A DNA stretch of 64,000 nucleotides. It comes from Primula veris (Eukaryota > Streptophyta > Magnoliopsida > Ericales > Primulaceae). Positions 35,234 through 48,838 of the stretch are shown here, piece after piece. The notes beneath the pieces are model-generated. The model searched no databases and was not told the origin of the DNA. It saw only the letters and a list, made by a program, of their open reading frames with translations. Location of the stretch: assembly GCA_963682055.1 (NCBI GenBank), contig OY821746.1, positions 23,750,481 through 23,814,480 of the forward strand. Direction: 5' to 3'. The translations under genes were made by a program, and so were the position numbers. Numbering within the stretch: the first letter of the stretch is position 1; every line of letters begins with the position of its first letter.

Positions 35234-38200
35234 TTACTTCTCCACAAAAGATTCAACTTTCTTCAACCATTTTATAAGCTCAACTTTCTCCTTGTTCAGC
35301 ATAAAGTCGTGCACGAAAATAGAAAGATCGCCGTTAACCCCCCTTTCCTTCAAAAAATCAGTCAAGGCATTCTGAAGTTTGGTATGCAAGTCCCTGAAAC
35401 AAACCACATGCACAAATTTACAAAAAGTTACCACAAGAGTACAGTATTGATTGATTTATGGTGTGTAATAATGAGAAGGAAAGACAACGAGTCTTACAGT
35501 ACCAATTAACTGGAAAACAGTTTGAATGAATATAACTCATAAATATCAGTGTATCATAAAATTACTTCTTTGTTTTCAATTCCTAATATATATTGCAAAT
35601 TAATATCAACAGCGTGTGCAATGATTAAAGTCACAGTGACGAAATCCTTTGGACATACCCACCGCAACGTAATCTCTAGGGCTTGGGTACAAATTCTCAA
35701 AGCAGTTATGAAGCCCGGCCCAGATGTATAACGTAACTTATAAAGATAATATTTCCAAATTCACAATGATGATTAGGGAATCACTCCCTATTTATCTTTT
35801 TCTTTGTCCAGCCTTTTAATGTTTTTGACATTTACTAATAATGGATAGAAACATAGGATATGCTTTATGCGAAATTTGAGCAGGAATGGTATTACAATAC
35901 TTGCCGCATAAAATGTTGGACAAGTATAAAGGCGTTACCAGCTATAAGAAAGCAGGGACAGGAAAGTAAGTTTTAATTTTCCAGCAGACTTTATGCACAG
36001 TATTTATTATGTTTTTTTACTAAAAGTTGACTGCAATGGGTTGATCGGCTAAAAGTTGAGGGTCTCTTATTTTTGGCCTACAATAGCTCTCTTTGTGTAT
36101 AAAAGCTGAAAACAAACACGCCCTTGCAGTTGTCCAAAAAATAACCAAATCTAATGATAACACTGCAGGGCACTAACATTCAACCAGGCCGTTTTTAGAA
36201 ATTTAAAAAAAAATGACGAATAACTCATAATCAAGATGATACTTTTAGCTTTTGAGGGGAAAAAATTAGAAGGAACGAATACCTGAAATTAGGTCCCATG
36301 TAAGGCTGATATAGAGATTTATCGCGATTAAAGATGTAAACTTTCTGAATCTCAATATGATCTGACCACGCAGAGCAGACAAATTCCAGATCATGTCCTT
36401 CTACTTTTGAGATATCAACTAGCAAGCTTATGTGAAGGGACATATCTGCGCCAGCTATACCATCATCAGATTTTGAAACCATTGCAGATCCATCAAACAT
36501 TGTAGCCTCAATTTTTATTGTCTCATCTTCTCCATACTTTCCCTTCATTGTTATCCATTGTTCACCAGGTCTATCTTCCACTGTGAAGGATTTAAATTGC
36601 ACATCTGGCTACAAAAATGTAAGAGCCTATTAAATACAGTATATATAAGAAAGAAGGGAAACAGGAGAAGAGAATATATAAGGGGAGAAATATTGGCACA
36701 TTACTAAAACATGGAATAGCCATAATTTGCCGGGCATCTAGTAAAAGGAGTAAAGGAAAACGAATATACCCAACTTCCACCATTCAGCCAAAAAATGGTT
36801 TAATGTAAAATGAGGAAGTGGTTTCCACTGATAACAAAGAAATCATGAGTGCCGACTCATGATTTTCCATGAATAAAATACTATTAGACAAGAGATGTAG
36901 AACTCAATGTTATAGCAAGACAATGTTCCCCTCTTTATTTACCTTTTGTTTTTTGAAAGATAGAAACAAATCAATTATCCCATTCTCACTTGCCCTCATT
37001 TCATATTTTCTAAATCTCTCAGTCTTGAGTCCAGAGATACTGAATCCTTAGAGAAATCTTCTTCGAAATCCAAACAAAATAATGAAGGAATAAGCAATCA
37101 AATATTTCTATGTTCGAAAATCAGAAAATTATCATTTCGTCTTAGTCAAGAGTCCATCTAGTATCTCATGTCGTTTACACCATCTAAGATGTATATTTCT
37201 TGTTTATAAGTCTACTATTAAGTTAATGTATGTCTACTGTCTTGTACTCCTAAAGAAAGAAAGGTTTGAAGTTTTCAATGATTTAACTGAAAATTATTTA
37301 CAGAGCAAGATATGCAGAATACCTGGTCACTTGTACTTGCTTGCATCTTTGAAACAAAGAATAATTCTTACTTGTGTAAAATTTATAAGCTAGCTTTTCT
37401 TATCTACATAAAGTCAACTTTTCAATACATAAGATGCAACCCGGTTAAACCCTAACTATCTTGGATTTTTAAAAACCTTAAACCAGAAAAACCATTCAGC
37501 GTGAGCCGCATGACTAAGTAGAACAAGTGAAAATGGATAAAATGCTTTCAACACTTCTTTTGGTAAGAGTATATAGGAATGTGAAATGCTAGGAATAAAT
37601 CAAGAGCCGGCGAAGGGGAAGGAAAACTACGAGCAATGAAAATCAAAGCTTTTCAAACGGCTAAATTATCAGGATTCAGATCCTCTACAGTCCCACTTAC
37701 AACTGATGAGCCATCAGTTCTCAAAACTACGCCGTATTATAAGATTAGTTCTTAACAGACGTTACTCCTCTTGTTCCTCTCGACCTGCACCAAAGAATCT
37801 CTCACTAAACATTATTTCCCCTAGGTATGACAATTAATTTATGAATGACAAAGATTTCTGCTAAGAACCAGCTTAATTAAAAAGCTAGGAACAAATTATC
37901 TGAGTTTCTTTTGCCGTGTACAAGAAAAGTAGAAAGTCTTCTCAAAGAAAAGCTTAATAAAACCTCCATTAAGCTTAATAATAATTTAGCCAACCAGTTC
38001 CATACCTAAAGTATTTCTTTTACACGGATTAATATGGGATTTCAGAAAAAAACATTTTGCATTTCGAAATTAGGCATAAACGGTTTCCAATTACCAGCTA
38101 AACACTGCAGCAAAGACAAATTTTTGGTCTTTGTAGTTAATTTTTTTTAAAGATATGGCAAATACACTTCCAGACATAATAGAAGGACCACTAAGCGACT

Positions 38201-39351
38201 CCCATTGATTATTTCATTCAGTGTTAAGAGCTTAGAAAAATCATAAACTTTATACAAACCTAATCTTCGTTTTCATCCTTATTCCTTAATTCCAGACATG
38301 ATAAAAGGGTCGGTAATTGACTCCAATAAAATTAAGTTAAGGCTTTAGCAAACTCATATAGTTTTCATGCACACAAAATCTTCTTTTCCAATGACCACTT
38401 TGCCTAATCTCGCAGAAAAGTCGTAGTGTTCAAAACTAAAGGCACGGACATACTCTCACTTCTTAAAAACAAAGAGCAAAATAAGTAACACTGTGCAAAA
38501 TTCATACGCAAAGAATCAAATAAACACGTTTAAGGAGTGAAGTTTCTTGCTAGAATAGATTTTTGAGGACTAAGAAATGATTCAGCTTATAGCCAATTCA
38601 CGGAAAATGATCATTTAGTACACAATATTGAGACTTCAGTATCAAAAACAAAAACAAACAAAAAACTTAAGTATATATGCTACATAATGCTACTTTTTTT
38701 TACTCTTTGTTTTTAACTTTGATGATGCAACGTTCATATGTACCAATGTAGGCTTTTGGATATTAAGTACTCCCTCCGTCCCAAAAACAGCGTTCGCTTC
38801 GTGAAATTTGAGGATCTGAACCAATTTTTCTTAAAATTCAACAAAAAAGTACCAAAAAATCAAATTTTCCAAACAAAAACTATTTATTACTTAAAATATG
38901 AGATTACGAGTGTAAATTTGATATGATTTAATTGCCAAAAAGTGATATTTCAAAAAATAGAAATAGAAAATTTAGGAATTTCGGAACGGAGGGAGTATGT
39001 TTTTTATGTACTAATTAATTAATGAATGATTCACCCAGTTAAAAACCCCAATATGTATGGGCTATTAATGTAATACTCCTGAGAGAAATAAAACAAAATA
39101 GATGTTATAAATAAATAAATAAAAAAGGGTAAAAACCTGAATGAGAGGGGAATGATGAAGAGAGAGAGAGAGTTAAATTGGTTTCTGAGTAATCTTATTA
39201 TGTTTAAATCAAACACCGGTTTTGTTACAACATTACTACTAAACAACTGAGCTTCTTTTGTTTTTGTTATTTTTTGTAATGAAGAATAAGTAATTATATG
39301 AGGAATTAGTTTTCTTGAGAAATGAATGAATCGACCCATTTGTTTTTCCAA
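35234..39351 (-). CDS. MAM33/p32-type mitochondrial glycoprotein-family protein
   Basis: Three exons were read on the minus strand: 39351-39137, 36608-36283, 35393-35234. The second and third encode PDVQFKSFTVEDRPGEQWIT, HISLLVDISKVEGHDLEFVC, QPYMGPNFRDLHTKLQ and a KWLKKVESFVEK C-terminus, the pattern of the plant mitochondrial glycoprotein (MAM33/gC1qR) family, which forms acidic trimers in the matrix. The first exon (MEKQMGRFIHFSRKL, or ATG 39339) looks like a mitochondrial presequence and continues into FDLNIIRLLRNQFN, a family-like stretch. The exon 1 frame ends two bases over, whereas exon 2 must start in phase 0. One fewer CT unit in the (CT)7 at 39159-39172 would restore the frame and give SPLIQ joined to PDVQF. 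So this is either an indel (biological or assembly) or an unseen small exon. The family call is firm; the first junction is not. Confidence 0.78.
35394..36282 (-). other. MAM33-like gene intron 2
   Basis: Non-coding intron of 889 bp with GTATTCG donor and GTTTCAG acceptor. No element was recognised. Confidence 0.65.
36609..39136 (-). other. MAM33-like gene intron 1 (2.5 kb)
   Basis: It contains a Stowaway MITE (38770-38995). I looked for an extra exon that could fix the frame and found none I would support; open frames at 36592-36783 and 36869-37051 lack family features. Confidence 0.55.
38770..38995. mobile_element. Stowaway MITE, 226 bp, second copy class
   Basis: The ends are CTCCCTCCGTCCCA and the inverted TTCGGAACGGAGGGAG, with TA on both sides (38768-38769 and 38996-38997). 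Length equals that of the element at 28855-29080, but the internal sequence is different. Non-coding. Confidence 0.88.
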
Positions 39352-41690
39352 ATGAATATATTATGAAATGAAATGAAATGAGGTGTGAGGGTTTAACAAG
39401 GTTTCTCATTCCCCTATTTATTAAAGCTGAAAATTGAGGGGTTTTTTTTTTCACTTTTATACCCCCCTAACAATAGTTGAGTACATCCTTATCTTATTTT
39501 TTTTGATAATTTTATACACTTGCGTCTAATAATTTATGTTCACTCGATTGTCACATATTACATTCATATTTTTTCTTCCGTAATATCAGTTTCATATTCA
39601 TAGGTTAATCCATATAGGCTCGTCACCTCAAACTTATAATGCATATTTCATACCACTGAATAATTATGTAGAATCCCGTTTAAATTTTTAAGTTTTAGAT
39701 TGAATTTTTGAGCAAATGATGAAGTTTTTTCTTATTATAGATTTTTATTGGTCGGAATTTTTTTTTATTGGACGAAAGTGTATAAAATTACCGAGAATTG
39801 ATAGTATGGTGTACTAATTAAATAATGTATAAAATCGCAAAAAAAATTAATAGTATGGTATACAAAAGTGAAAAAAAAAAACCCGAAAAATGATAAATTG
39901 GGACATAAGACATGTATTTTATTATCATTTAGTAACCAACATATATGTTTTACTTTCTAAATCGGTACTTAGGTTTTCTGTTTTATATCTGATAAAGACA
40001 CTCATGTTCAATTTAACATTATAGATTGGTACTAAATTGGTAATCGTTGATAAATAGTGATACTAGTTTGGTCACGTGTAATTGTATACCAAATTGGTAA
40101 TTGGTAATTCGATATTAAACAGTGTTTTTCCAATTAGAAAATAGATCTACAACAAGCAAGTCTCGGTTGAAAACAAACAATTATGTTTGGGTACCAATTT
40201 AGAAAAATAGGTAAATTGGGTTCTAAATTGGTATGATAGTATAAATTATTAAACGGTGTTTTTCCAAATACAAAATAGAGCGGCAACAAGAACGGGCGTC
40301 TCACAAACCATTAAACTTGGATGCGCATTTAGAAAAGTAGGTAAGTTTGGTATTAAATTGCTAAAATCTGATAGATTATATATCAATTTAGCATTTTCTC
40401 CCTTTATATTTTACCAAAATCAAGTGTTTTGGGAACATAAAAACGAGTCCCGGCATATCTTTAGGCTAGTTGAATTTTTGTAATAAATTATTGTATGAAT
40501 AAATACGAAAATTTCAATAAGTCTTATCTTGATAGGTTTTTAATTGTGTGTATGGCGATTAAGCTCCAAAATTGTTGACGCGCGTCTAACTATTTTGTTA
40601 AAAAAAAAATCGTTTTTATGTGCTCTTGTAATCCGTTTGCGTCTTCGAGCGGGGTTCTCTTCCTTTTTAAATACAAATGGTCTGTTTAATCTTTAAAAAT
40701 TAAATGTGTTCTGGGTTGGTTTTGTTTTTAAGAAAATTACGAACTGAATCAATTATTAATAATCACTTCATTCGGTTTAGTTTTAGATCAAAATTGTTTT
40801 CGAAACCAAACCAATCATAGTCGGCTTGGTTTGGTTTTGTTTGGTTTTGTTTGATCGTTTTGAAATGTAACACAAAAAATGAAAAAAAAAACATAGCTTG
40901 AAAAAATTCACCTCATATTGAATTAAAACTTAAAACTAATACTTTGATTAAAAATCAAAACATAAAACCAAATAGCAAGCAAAGTATAGATAATTTGAAC
41001 ATAATATATGTACTTATATATAGAAAGAGTAATAAACATCAAATTGCAACTTATATATTATTTATTTTTGTAGAATTATAAAAAATAATTTGCTTGGGTT
41101 TGATATGAAACAGCTAAAATCGTAAACACAAACCCAAACCAAACAAATTAGTATTCAGTTTGGTTCACTTTTAATAAATTTAGTTTAGTTTATCGGTTAG
41201 TGAGTAGATTACGTTGGGACTTGTTGCATCCAGATTATTTGACTATAAAGACTATCAACATTAATATTTCTATCAATCTCTTCAAATTTATGGATAAAAA
41301 TATATTTTTTAGATTTCGAGAATTCATTTATAACCTCTCTATTTTTTAGTTTAAAATAGTTGTATATTTTGATAATTTTATCTATTTGGGTCAAATTTCA
41401 AGCTCTCTTATGACCTCTCTGTAACAATTATTATATTATTAATAGAGTTAAAATTTAAATTGGCAATGTAAATAAATGGAAGAGACAAGAGTTTGTAATA
41501 AAATATTGTTACTTTATTTTGGTGAGTACAAGTGATACTCTCTTACTATAAAGAGTTCAAATTACTTTATTTATTTATAAATAGTGAGTTGTGAGATTGA
41601 TGTGTGACTTTTTTTCTAATCATCTCTATTAAAATAGATTTATCACATTTGGTTGGTGAGTGTGATGTAGTTGGAGCTCTAAGAACATCT
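39352..41690. other. Spacer with repeats
   Basis: Upstream of the MAM33-like gene. About 40105-40375 holds two diverged tandem copies of a roughly 145-bp unit (GTGTTTTTCCAAWTASAAAAT, CAACAAG and ACCAATTTAGAAAA-type words). About 40770-41200 begins and ends with CGGTTTRGTTT/TTTGGTTCA-like words in inverted orientation and may be a decayed MITE. No gene was seen. Confidence 0.5.
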
Positions 41691-43345
41691 CCATTAGAGC
41701 TTGTTTATCGAGGTTGTGGTTGAGGTGGGTGGAGCCGCATCCAACACGTCGTCGACTTTATCGGACGGAGCAGATGATGTTGGCTACGGATGTTCTGTGG
41801 TTTCCCCCTCTCTCTTCTTCCTTCTCTTCTCTGGCAGCCAACACTGTATTCGTGTTGGTTCAGCCTTTTTAATTACAGGGTCTGGTCCCTGTTATAATTA
41901 CAAAGCAGTCCATGTATTTTTTATTGTATTAAAAAAAATTATACCGTTATAATTACTCCGCTTGTTCTGTAGTTTCAGATTATTATGATTTAGTCCATAT
42001 AACGGTAATATTAGTACTTTTTAAGGTCCCTAAACTTTTAAATTATATAAATAGCTCCTAAATAACGGCTAGTTATCTTTTTTTCAGTCCAAAATGTTTT
42101 AAAAAGTTAAATTTGACTCATTCTCCTCTCTATATAAACACACACACATTTTTCATTCAAAACACACAATTTGCTCACTCTTATTACCTTTATTATATTA
42201 ATAAACATATTTATTCTCTATAAATGGCCAATTATAGTGGTGATAATTTCAATTACCGAATAAATCCCGATGATGAAACGTATTATGTGTCTTACTCCCA
42301 ATATACATACGACAACTCACCTCAATATCAAGGCAGCATTTCCAACCTCAATCTTCTCAACCTTCAAAATGCAAACCAAGAAAAAAAAACTCAAACTTAA
42401 ACCGATACGAATATGGTTGATCGAAAAGTGTGGACGAATACGAAGATGAGCGACTTTGTAAAAGTTGGTGTAATATATCAACCGATAGGATTGTTGGCAA
42501 TGAACAACCAAAAGGCTAATACTTGTTGAAAATTCATGCTGACCACCACGAGTTACCCGATGGTTGACATTCCGAGCGTTCGTCGGAAATGTTGCGCCAC
42601 CACTTTGGCAATGTGAGTAAAAGGATGAAATAATTCCAAGCATGTTTTAACCATGAGGAAATAAGGCAAAAGAGCGGGAGAGTCGACCACGATGTGGTAT
42701 GCTTTTATAAACTTTTGCATAATTTTTTAATTAGTAATATAAATTAGTTTTTAAATTATCAACTTGTTTATTTAGACTAATTACAATAATTTTTTTACAA
42801 ATTTTTAGTATAAAGCCGCAGAACTCGAGTTTTTCGAAGATATGCGTAAATACATTAAAGATCATATCTGTTTTACCCGTTTTGAAAGATCAACCAAAAT
42901 GGCACGCCTATATTCAAGAAGATACAATAAAGAAATAAAAAAATAATGTAGCGGGTGGATCAAAATCAACGGTTTTGATATCAATTATGACGCCGTTGAA
43001 GGAGTATCGGTTTCGGATAAGCTAGAGAGGCCAAAAGGTAGAAAAGCCGCAAAGACGGAGGCCTCTAGAAATTCTAGTTCATCATCTAGTATGATGGATT
43101 TTATGGCTACTTATAGAGAGGAAAAAAGTGTGAGGTATCAAATATCAGCAAGCAACATGTCAGCAATGCCGGCTGCAAATACAGAGAAAGCGGCTGCAGC
43201 TAGAGAGAAATCGCGTGCAAAACTTTGGAAGATGAAAGAAAGGATTATGTGATTGGATCCCGATGATCCGAATATCACGTCAGGTAGAAGAAACTGGATC
43301 ATAGCAAAACAAGCTGAAATCATACGAAATCTTTCGGTTTAATTG
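41690..43345 (+). pseudogene. Harbinger ORF1-like (SANT/NAM-associated) pseudogene
   Basis: From ATG 42224 the sequence codes a short acidic N-terminus, then, after frame changes, EDERLCKSWCNISTDRIVGN, a trihelix/SANT-like motif. Next come YKAAELEFFEDMRKYIKDH, RPKGRKAAKTEAS and a basic C-terminal part ending IIAKQAEIIRNLSV before TAA 43340-43342. This order is that of the NAM-associated C-terminal proteins often annotated 'GST T3-like', which are linked to PIF/Harbinger transposons. Several in-frame stops (for example after EQPKG, after LPDG and after SKRMK) show it is dead. GGAGCTCTAAGAACATCTCC near 41672-41691 resembles the common Harbinger terminus, but a convincing right end is missing. 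Confidence 0.65.
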
Positions 43346-44850
43346 ATGTTGTTTTAATTTTTTATTTGATGTAAATTTTATTTTCAATTGATGTAGTTTT
43401 TATTTTTAATTGATGTGATTTTTATTTTTAATTTATGTAATTTTTTTATTGATGTACTATTTTATTAATTAATGAAATGAATGTTTATTTTTATGTTATT
43501 TAAATTTTACTAAAATTTTTAGTTGTTGATTACAATTATAACTGTTAGGACCTGTTTGCAATAAAATTAAAAACTATTATGACTTATTTAGTAATTACAA
43601 TAACATTCAAAACTTAATATTATATATATTTTTTAAACTTAAGTTAAACCAACACCATAAACCAACATATCGCTAAACTTGACCCGTTGCTCGATATGAA
43701 GCAACACCTTCAATTTAAGATAAACCAACACATTAAACCAAAATACCGGATCTTCGTCATTACACCTCATTTGCTAGTGTCAGATTTTTTCTATAATTGA
43801 AATTTTTTCATGATACTTTGCTCGTAGAGATTGAAGTATTTGCTAATAAATTTTAGGTAAACGCACGGAGATTGGGTAAATAAAAAAAAATTACACTCGA
43901 AGATTGGGTTATAAACATTCGGCCAAACTTTGAAAATTTTAAATTATTCTGTTGAACTACCCAACATACCATGAGAAAGGGTATATAATTATTTTATCTT
44001 TCATATTAGAAAATTGCATGCGTACGGTAGATAATTGGTTGTTCTTGACATTAATACCTGGTTGTTCTTGACATTAATACCTGCGTGTTTATACGTTTGT
44101 TTGTGAAACTAGAAAGTGTGTGCAAATTACAGAAAGTACAAAGAATTTGTAAATTACATATATACACAGGCATGATCATATAGTGTTAATAAGACTAATA
44201 TTTATATGGATGGAGGTTACGCATTAACATATCTTCCAGTTAACCATTGTATGAATCACAGTGATATGGATGATGAAATGTTAGTTTATAGTGAATAAAA
44301 TAACTTGATTCAGTTAGATTTGCTATCCATATGTCCACTGGTATAAAGCTTTTTTCTTAAAAAAAAATTAATCAAGATACGACCAAATCTTTTGGCACGT
44401 ACACAGGGGAAGTAAATAAAATAAAATCTGTATTGAATCGCTGAATAGTATCTTTTACTTCACGTGTGAAATAGAATTGATTCATTGCATGAGTTAGGAA
44501 GATTTGTCAATGCTAAAAATATATTACTCTCAACAATTACCATTTATTAATATATGCTTACTTGCATGATTATAGTATATCTTGTGAATTACCATATACA
44601 CACGTACAAGAGAATTATTAGATATTAAGTTATATATTACATGTGTAAAATTGGTAAATACTAATTTAAATTGGTAACCTTAATTAGATAGGTGCTATCA
44701 TGTTAAACTATATTAGTTAATCATGCAAGCATGTAACATCTAAATTTTAAATCATAGCTATGTAATATTTATTTACTACCATTTAATATGCTAATTTGCG
44801 AAATCATATATTTTCACATTTAACTTGAAAAAATTATGAATCTTCCTAAC
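43346..44850. other. Spacer, nothing recognised
   Basis: AT-rich, non-coding sequence. A run of TTGATGTARTTTTTATTTT-like units at 43360-43450 and a local duplication CTGGTTGTTCTTGACATTAATAC (about 44035-44085) are the only structure I see. Confidence 0.5.
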
Positions 44851-47800
44851 TAGCCTCACTTATTTGGATACGATGTCTACGAAACATATAGGTGGATAGT
44901 TCCTATCCTAATGAGATCGTGTTTTAAGTGGCATTTGTGTCCTCTACCCTCACCGTCTTTCCTGATCGTGTTCAATTATAGCTACCGAAAGGGGTTGAGT
45001 AAAAAATAATTTCCCCGAGTGTGTTTATAGAGTGATGTATGTTTTGCCGAATTGATGTCTCGGTATTGACATGTCGTTCAATAAATGGGAACCAGTTCAC
45101 TTGAAAAGCAAAACTAGTGTTTTTTGAACCTGTCGTTTCGAAACAAAGTTTGTGCTTATGCAAACCATAAACATATAAATCAGTCGTTTTATATGATAAC
45201 TAATTCATAACTCACAACACATGTTGGATGCCATATATGATGAGAAAATTCGCAGAGAATACTTGCGAAATAACTGTTTATACGTTGATGTTATTTCGTC
45301 ACCACATGTTAGTCATCCTGATGTGTGAAATTGTGATGCCCAAATTTGTTGGATGCCATCTTAGATGAGTAAAACATGAGTTTGTTGTTACTCTCGAGAT
45401 GAATGTTAAGGCATTGATTTTATTCCACCGTCACATTTGAGACGTGATTACGTCTATGGTGAACAAATGTCTGAAATTGACATATTGGAGCAATCATTCA
45501 CCAACTAGCTTGAAAAATGTATTCCATAAGCAGTAACGTGAATTTATATTCACCATGTTCCTTCAACGCCCATCTGTTATTGGATAAGAAAATTGCTCCG
45601 ATGAGTAGTTTTTAATCCTATTGGGTCACTGACGAATTGTTTGTCTGATACTAATGCTTTTCATGGACATTTTTACTCGAATCGAGAACCGAGACAAGGG
45701 TTATTTATCTTGAACTGTTGTGAGCCTAATACTCACCTAGCCAAGCGAGGTTTAGACAATCGTCAAAACCAAAGACCTTGTTGCCCTAAGACAGTCATTG
45801 AAAGGAACAATAGGGGCCGTTGTCCCAAAGCAAGAGAAAATACTCAAGGAGCCAATTCTCTGCTATAAATGACCAGTGTCATTCTCGGATACTCCTTAAA
45901 TAGTTCAAAATTATCATGAGGGTAGAAAAATCGAAGCTAATGTGGTTAAAGCTAACTGAAAGAAAACTCTTGAGACCCCCGATTTTGTGGCTCAAATGAG
46001 TTTGGTACCTTTCTTTATTGATTTTGATAAATCATTGACCCGGTTTCTTTCGCTCATCTGGATTATGTTTTTCCATTTGGATCATGATTTTTCATCTGGA
46101 CCATACTTTTGGATTATTGTTTGCCTATTTACGAAATTTCTCGAAATCAATTTAAAGTATTATTTGAGCAAATTCCTTTTTGACAAATGTGACCAAATTT
46201 TAAATTATGAAACTTTAGGCAATAGTTGTGCGGTAGTTGGTTTTTTTAGAAATAGTGGGTAATATTGTACCACATAATTTCACCAACTAATTGCCTAAAA
46301 GAGTCCTCAGTGACAACGATTTTGGACTTGTCGTTCCAAATCGAAATCTTTTGTAAAACCAAATTAATTTGTCAAATATGAGGTCTTATACTCTTGTAGG
46401 TCATGTCGTATATTGTTGAGTAGTATGATAATTCGAGAAATCCAGTTTTATCTGGAAATAGTTTATGAAAGAATTGAGATTTCTTTACACAACCTCCACT
46501 CAAAACGACCAAAAGCGTGGTCATTAAGAGTTGAGATGTCTTTCAGTGGTTGTTACTACGTTTTTATAGCATTTGAAAGTTACCTTATCATTCGCATGTC
46601 GTCGATTGATAAGAGGTCTTAGATGCTGATACATGATTGTCTGTAATATCATTCGCCTATCGTCGATTGGTAAGAGCATTTTGATATTGTGACATTAACC
46701 GGATGAGATATTCCCGGATAAAAGACGGTGCTTGATTTATAATCGCATCACATTTGGATTCTCTTTGAGGACATATTTCATGATTGATCCGAAATTCAAG
46801 CCACTAATGCTCTATTTGAAAGACTAGTATGTGTAAAAATCACAAAATAGACTCGCAGAATTCTTATAAAGAATTGAAGGAGTTGTTGTGGACTTATACA
46901 ACGATAAGACGGGCCATTAAAAATTTATGGTCATGGTTGATGCATCGATAATATGGTCGCATGATTATTGTTGTCCACAGAAATGCAGCATTTTCCAAAC
47001 TTTTAGCCCTATCATTAAGTTGATGGCTCATGATCCGGATTATCCTGAAAAATCTAGTCGACTTGATAATGCCGAAGAGTAAGAATCGAAATTTCGATTT
47101 GAATTACTTGAGTTTAGAAATTGAAATTGAACATCCTGTCGATTATGTTCAGACCCAAATGGACTCACATAAGGTTTGATGATGCGACTGCAAATGATTA
47201 CATGCACTTCTTGGTCTTGCGCACCAAGATTTATATTTCAGTGTGGGGTTATGCTATTTGTGTTATGCCCTTGTGTGTTTATTACGCAATCCACGTTTGG
47301 ATTTGCTCTTCGAAATGAAGGATTTTAGGAAGACACGGTAGTGACTCGGCCTAATGATCGAGCCCCGTATATATAGAATCTAAGTCCATGATTCACTATA
47401 CACATAAGGTGTTATGACGCTAAGTCGTCAAATTCTTCCATGATCGTTCGTTTACTAGACATTGATATAGACTCGGTCCGTCCCTGATGAGACGGTGAAG
47501 AGATATTGAACCATAATGTTCATATCTAAGTACAATAAGCGCATCATTGTACTTGGTCTAATGTGCTCGGACAAATATCTCGTCTGCTGTGAATGGTATA
47601 GCTCGACACAACATCGTGCTAACACGCTGTCACTTAAATGGCACTAAAGACATATTCCCTTACCTTATGGTAATTTTGGAAGTGGGCTTGTTTATGCCAT
47701 TTGCGTCATCGAGTGTACCTACCCCATTCGGTACTCGAATTAACACAACACTTTTTCGGTTATACCAATGTTGGTTAGTTATCAGACCCGCATAAGTGAT

Positions 47801-48094
47801 ATTCCTAACATGGTTATGTCTTTATCATTAGGATTAAGACGATATCTTGGAGGTCATGGAGATCTTGGAATGACTTCAAATGAATTACTCTGATATACTC
47901 GTGCTCTATAAAACGATTAGAGAGTTTATATGGCTTCGAGCTATTATTAGCCATATCTGAATTACATATGCTCTGTCTCACGATCCATATGAAGCACTTG
48001 TCATATTTGAGGAAAACTTGCTGTTATCGATCAACAAATACATGACTATATTATGCTATTTAGCATTTCTCGCCGAAATAAATCTTCACATATG

Positions 48095-48340
48095 AAATTT
48101 AAGAGCATCCAGTTGAATGCTTGTTCTATTACACGTTAAATTTTCTTGTGTCCAGTCGTGTGCAAGTAAATGAAGCATCCAGACGAATGTTCGTACTATT
48201 TCTTGGAATATGAAATCCTTGCACACAGTCGTGTGCAAGTGAGGGGGAGCATACATGTGAATGCTTATTGCATTAATTACTATTTAGTCGAAATTCTCGC
48301 ACCCTGTCGTGTGCAAGTGAGGGGGAGCATCCAGTCGCAT
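48095..48340 (+). repeat. Triplicated PPT-containing repeat
   Basis: Three tandem copies about 74-79 bp apart each carry CGTGTGCAAGT followed by GAGGGGGAGC (copies two and three, about 48230-48250 and 48308-48328) or AAATGAAGC (copy one, about 48157-48176), then GCATCCAGTCG/GCATACATGTG and a Y-rich stretch. The GAGGGGGAG blocks look like Copia polypurine tracts. Confidence 0.7.
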
Positions 48341-48838
48341 GCTCATGTACTTTTTTTGTCATTATACCAAGGTTTTCACTCTGGGTTTTTCTTGGCAAGC
48401 TTTTAGCGAGACACATTCCCATCATATCTCACTTAAGATTGCCGAAATTAGGGAGAGTATCTTGTTGTATACTTCTTACCACTGTGTACTCTTTTGCCCT
48501 TCGACCGGAGGTTTTTCCCACTGGATTTACTCTGACAAGGTCTTGATGAGGCACCTGTTTTGTGGCTGATCCCCTACTATTACCACTGCTGCACTCTTTT
48601 TCTTAGACCGGAGATTTTCTCATTGGGTTTGCTCTCGCAAGATTTTGATGAGACACACTGTTTTGTGGTTAGTTAGTTACAAGGAATTTCGGCCAATATC
48701 TTTCTGCTACACAGTTTGTCCTATGTACCGGTTTTGTCCCACGTTGGGTTTTTCGGCCATAAGGTTCTATGTGTTTAGCACCGCGAATGAATATCGACTG
48801 CATGAAGACGAATAATTCAAGACGTGCAAATATGGAGT

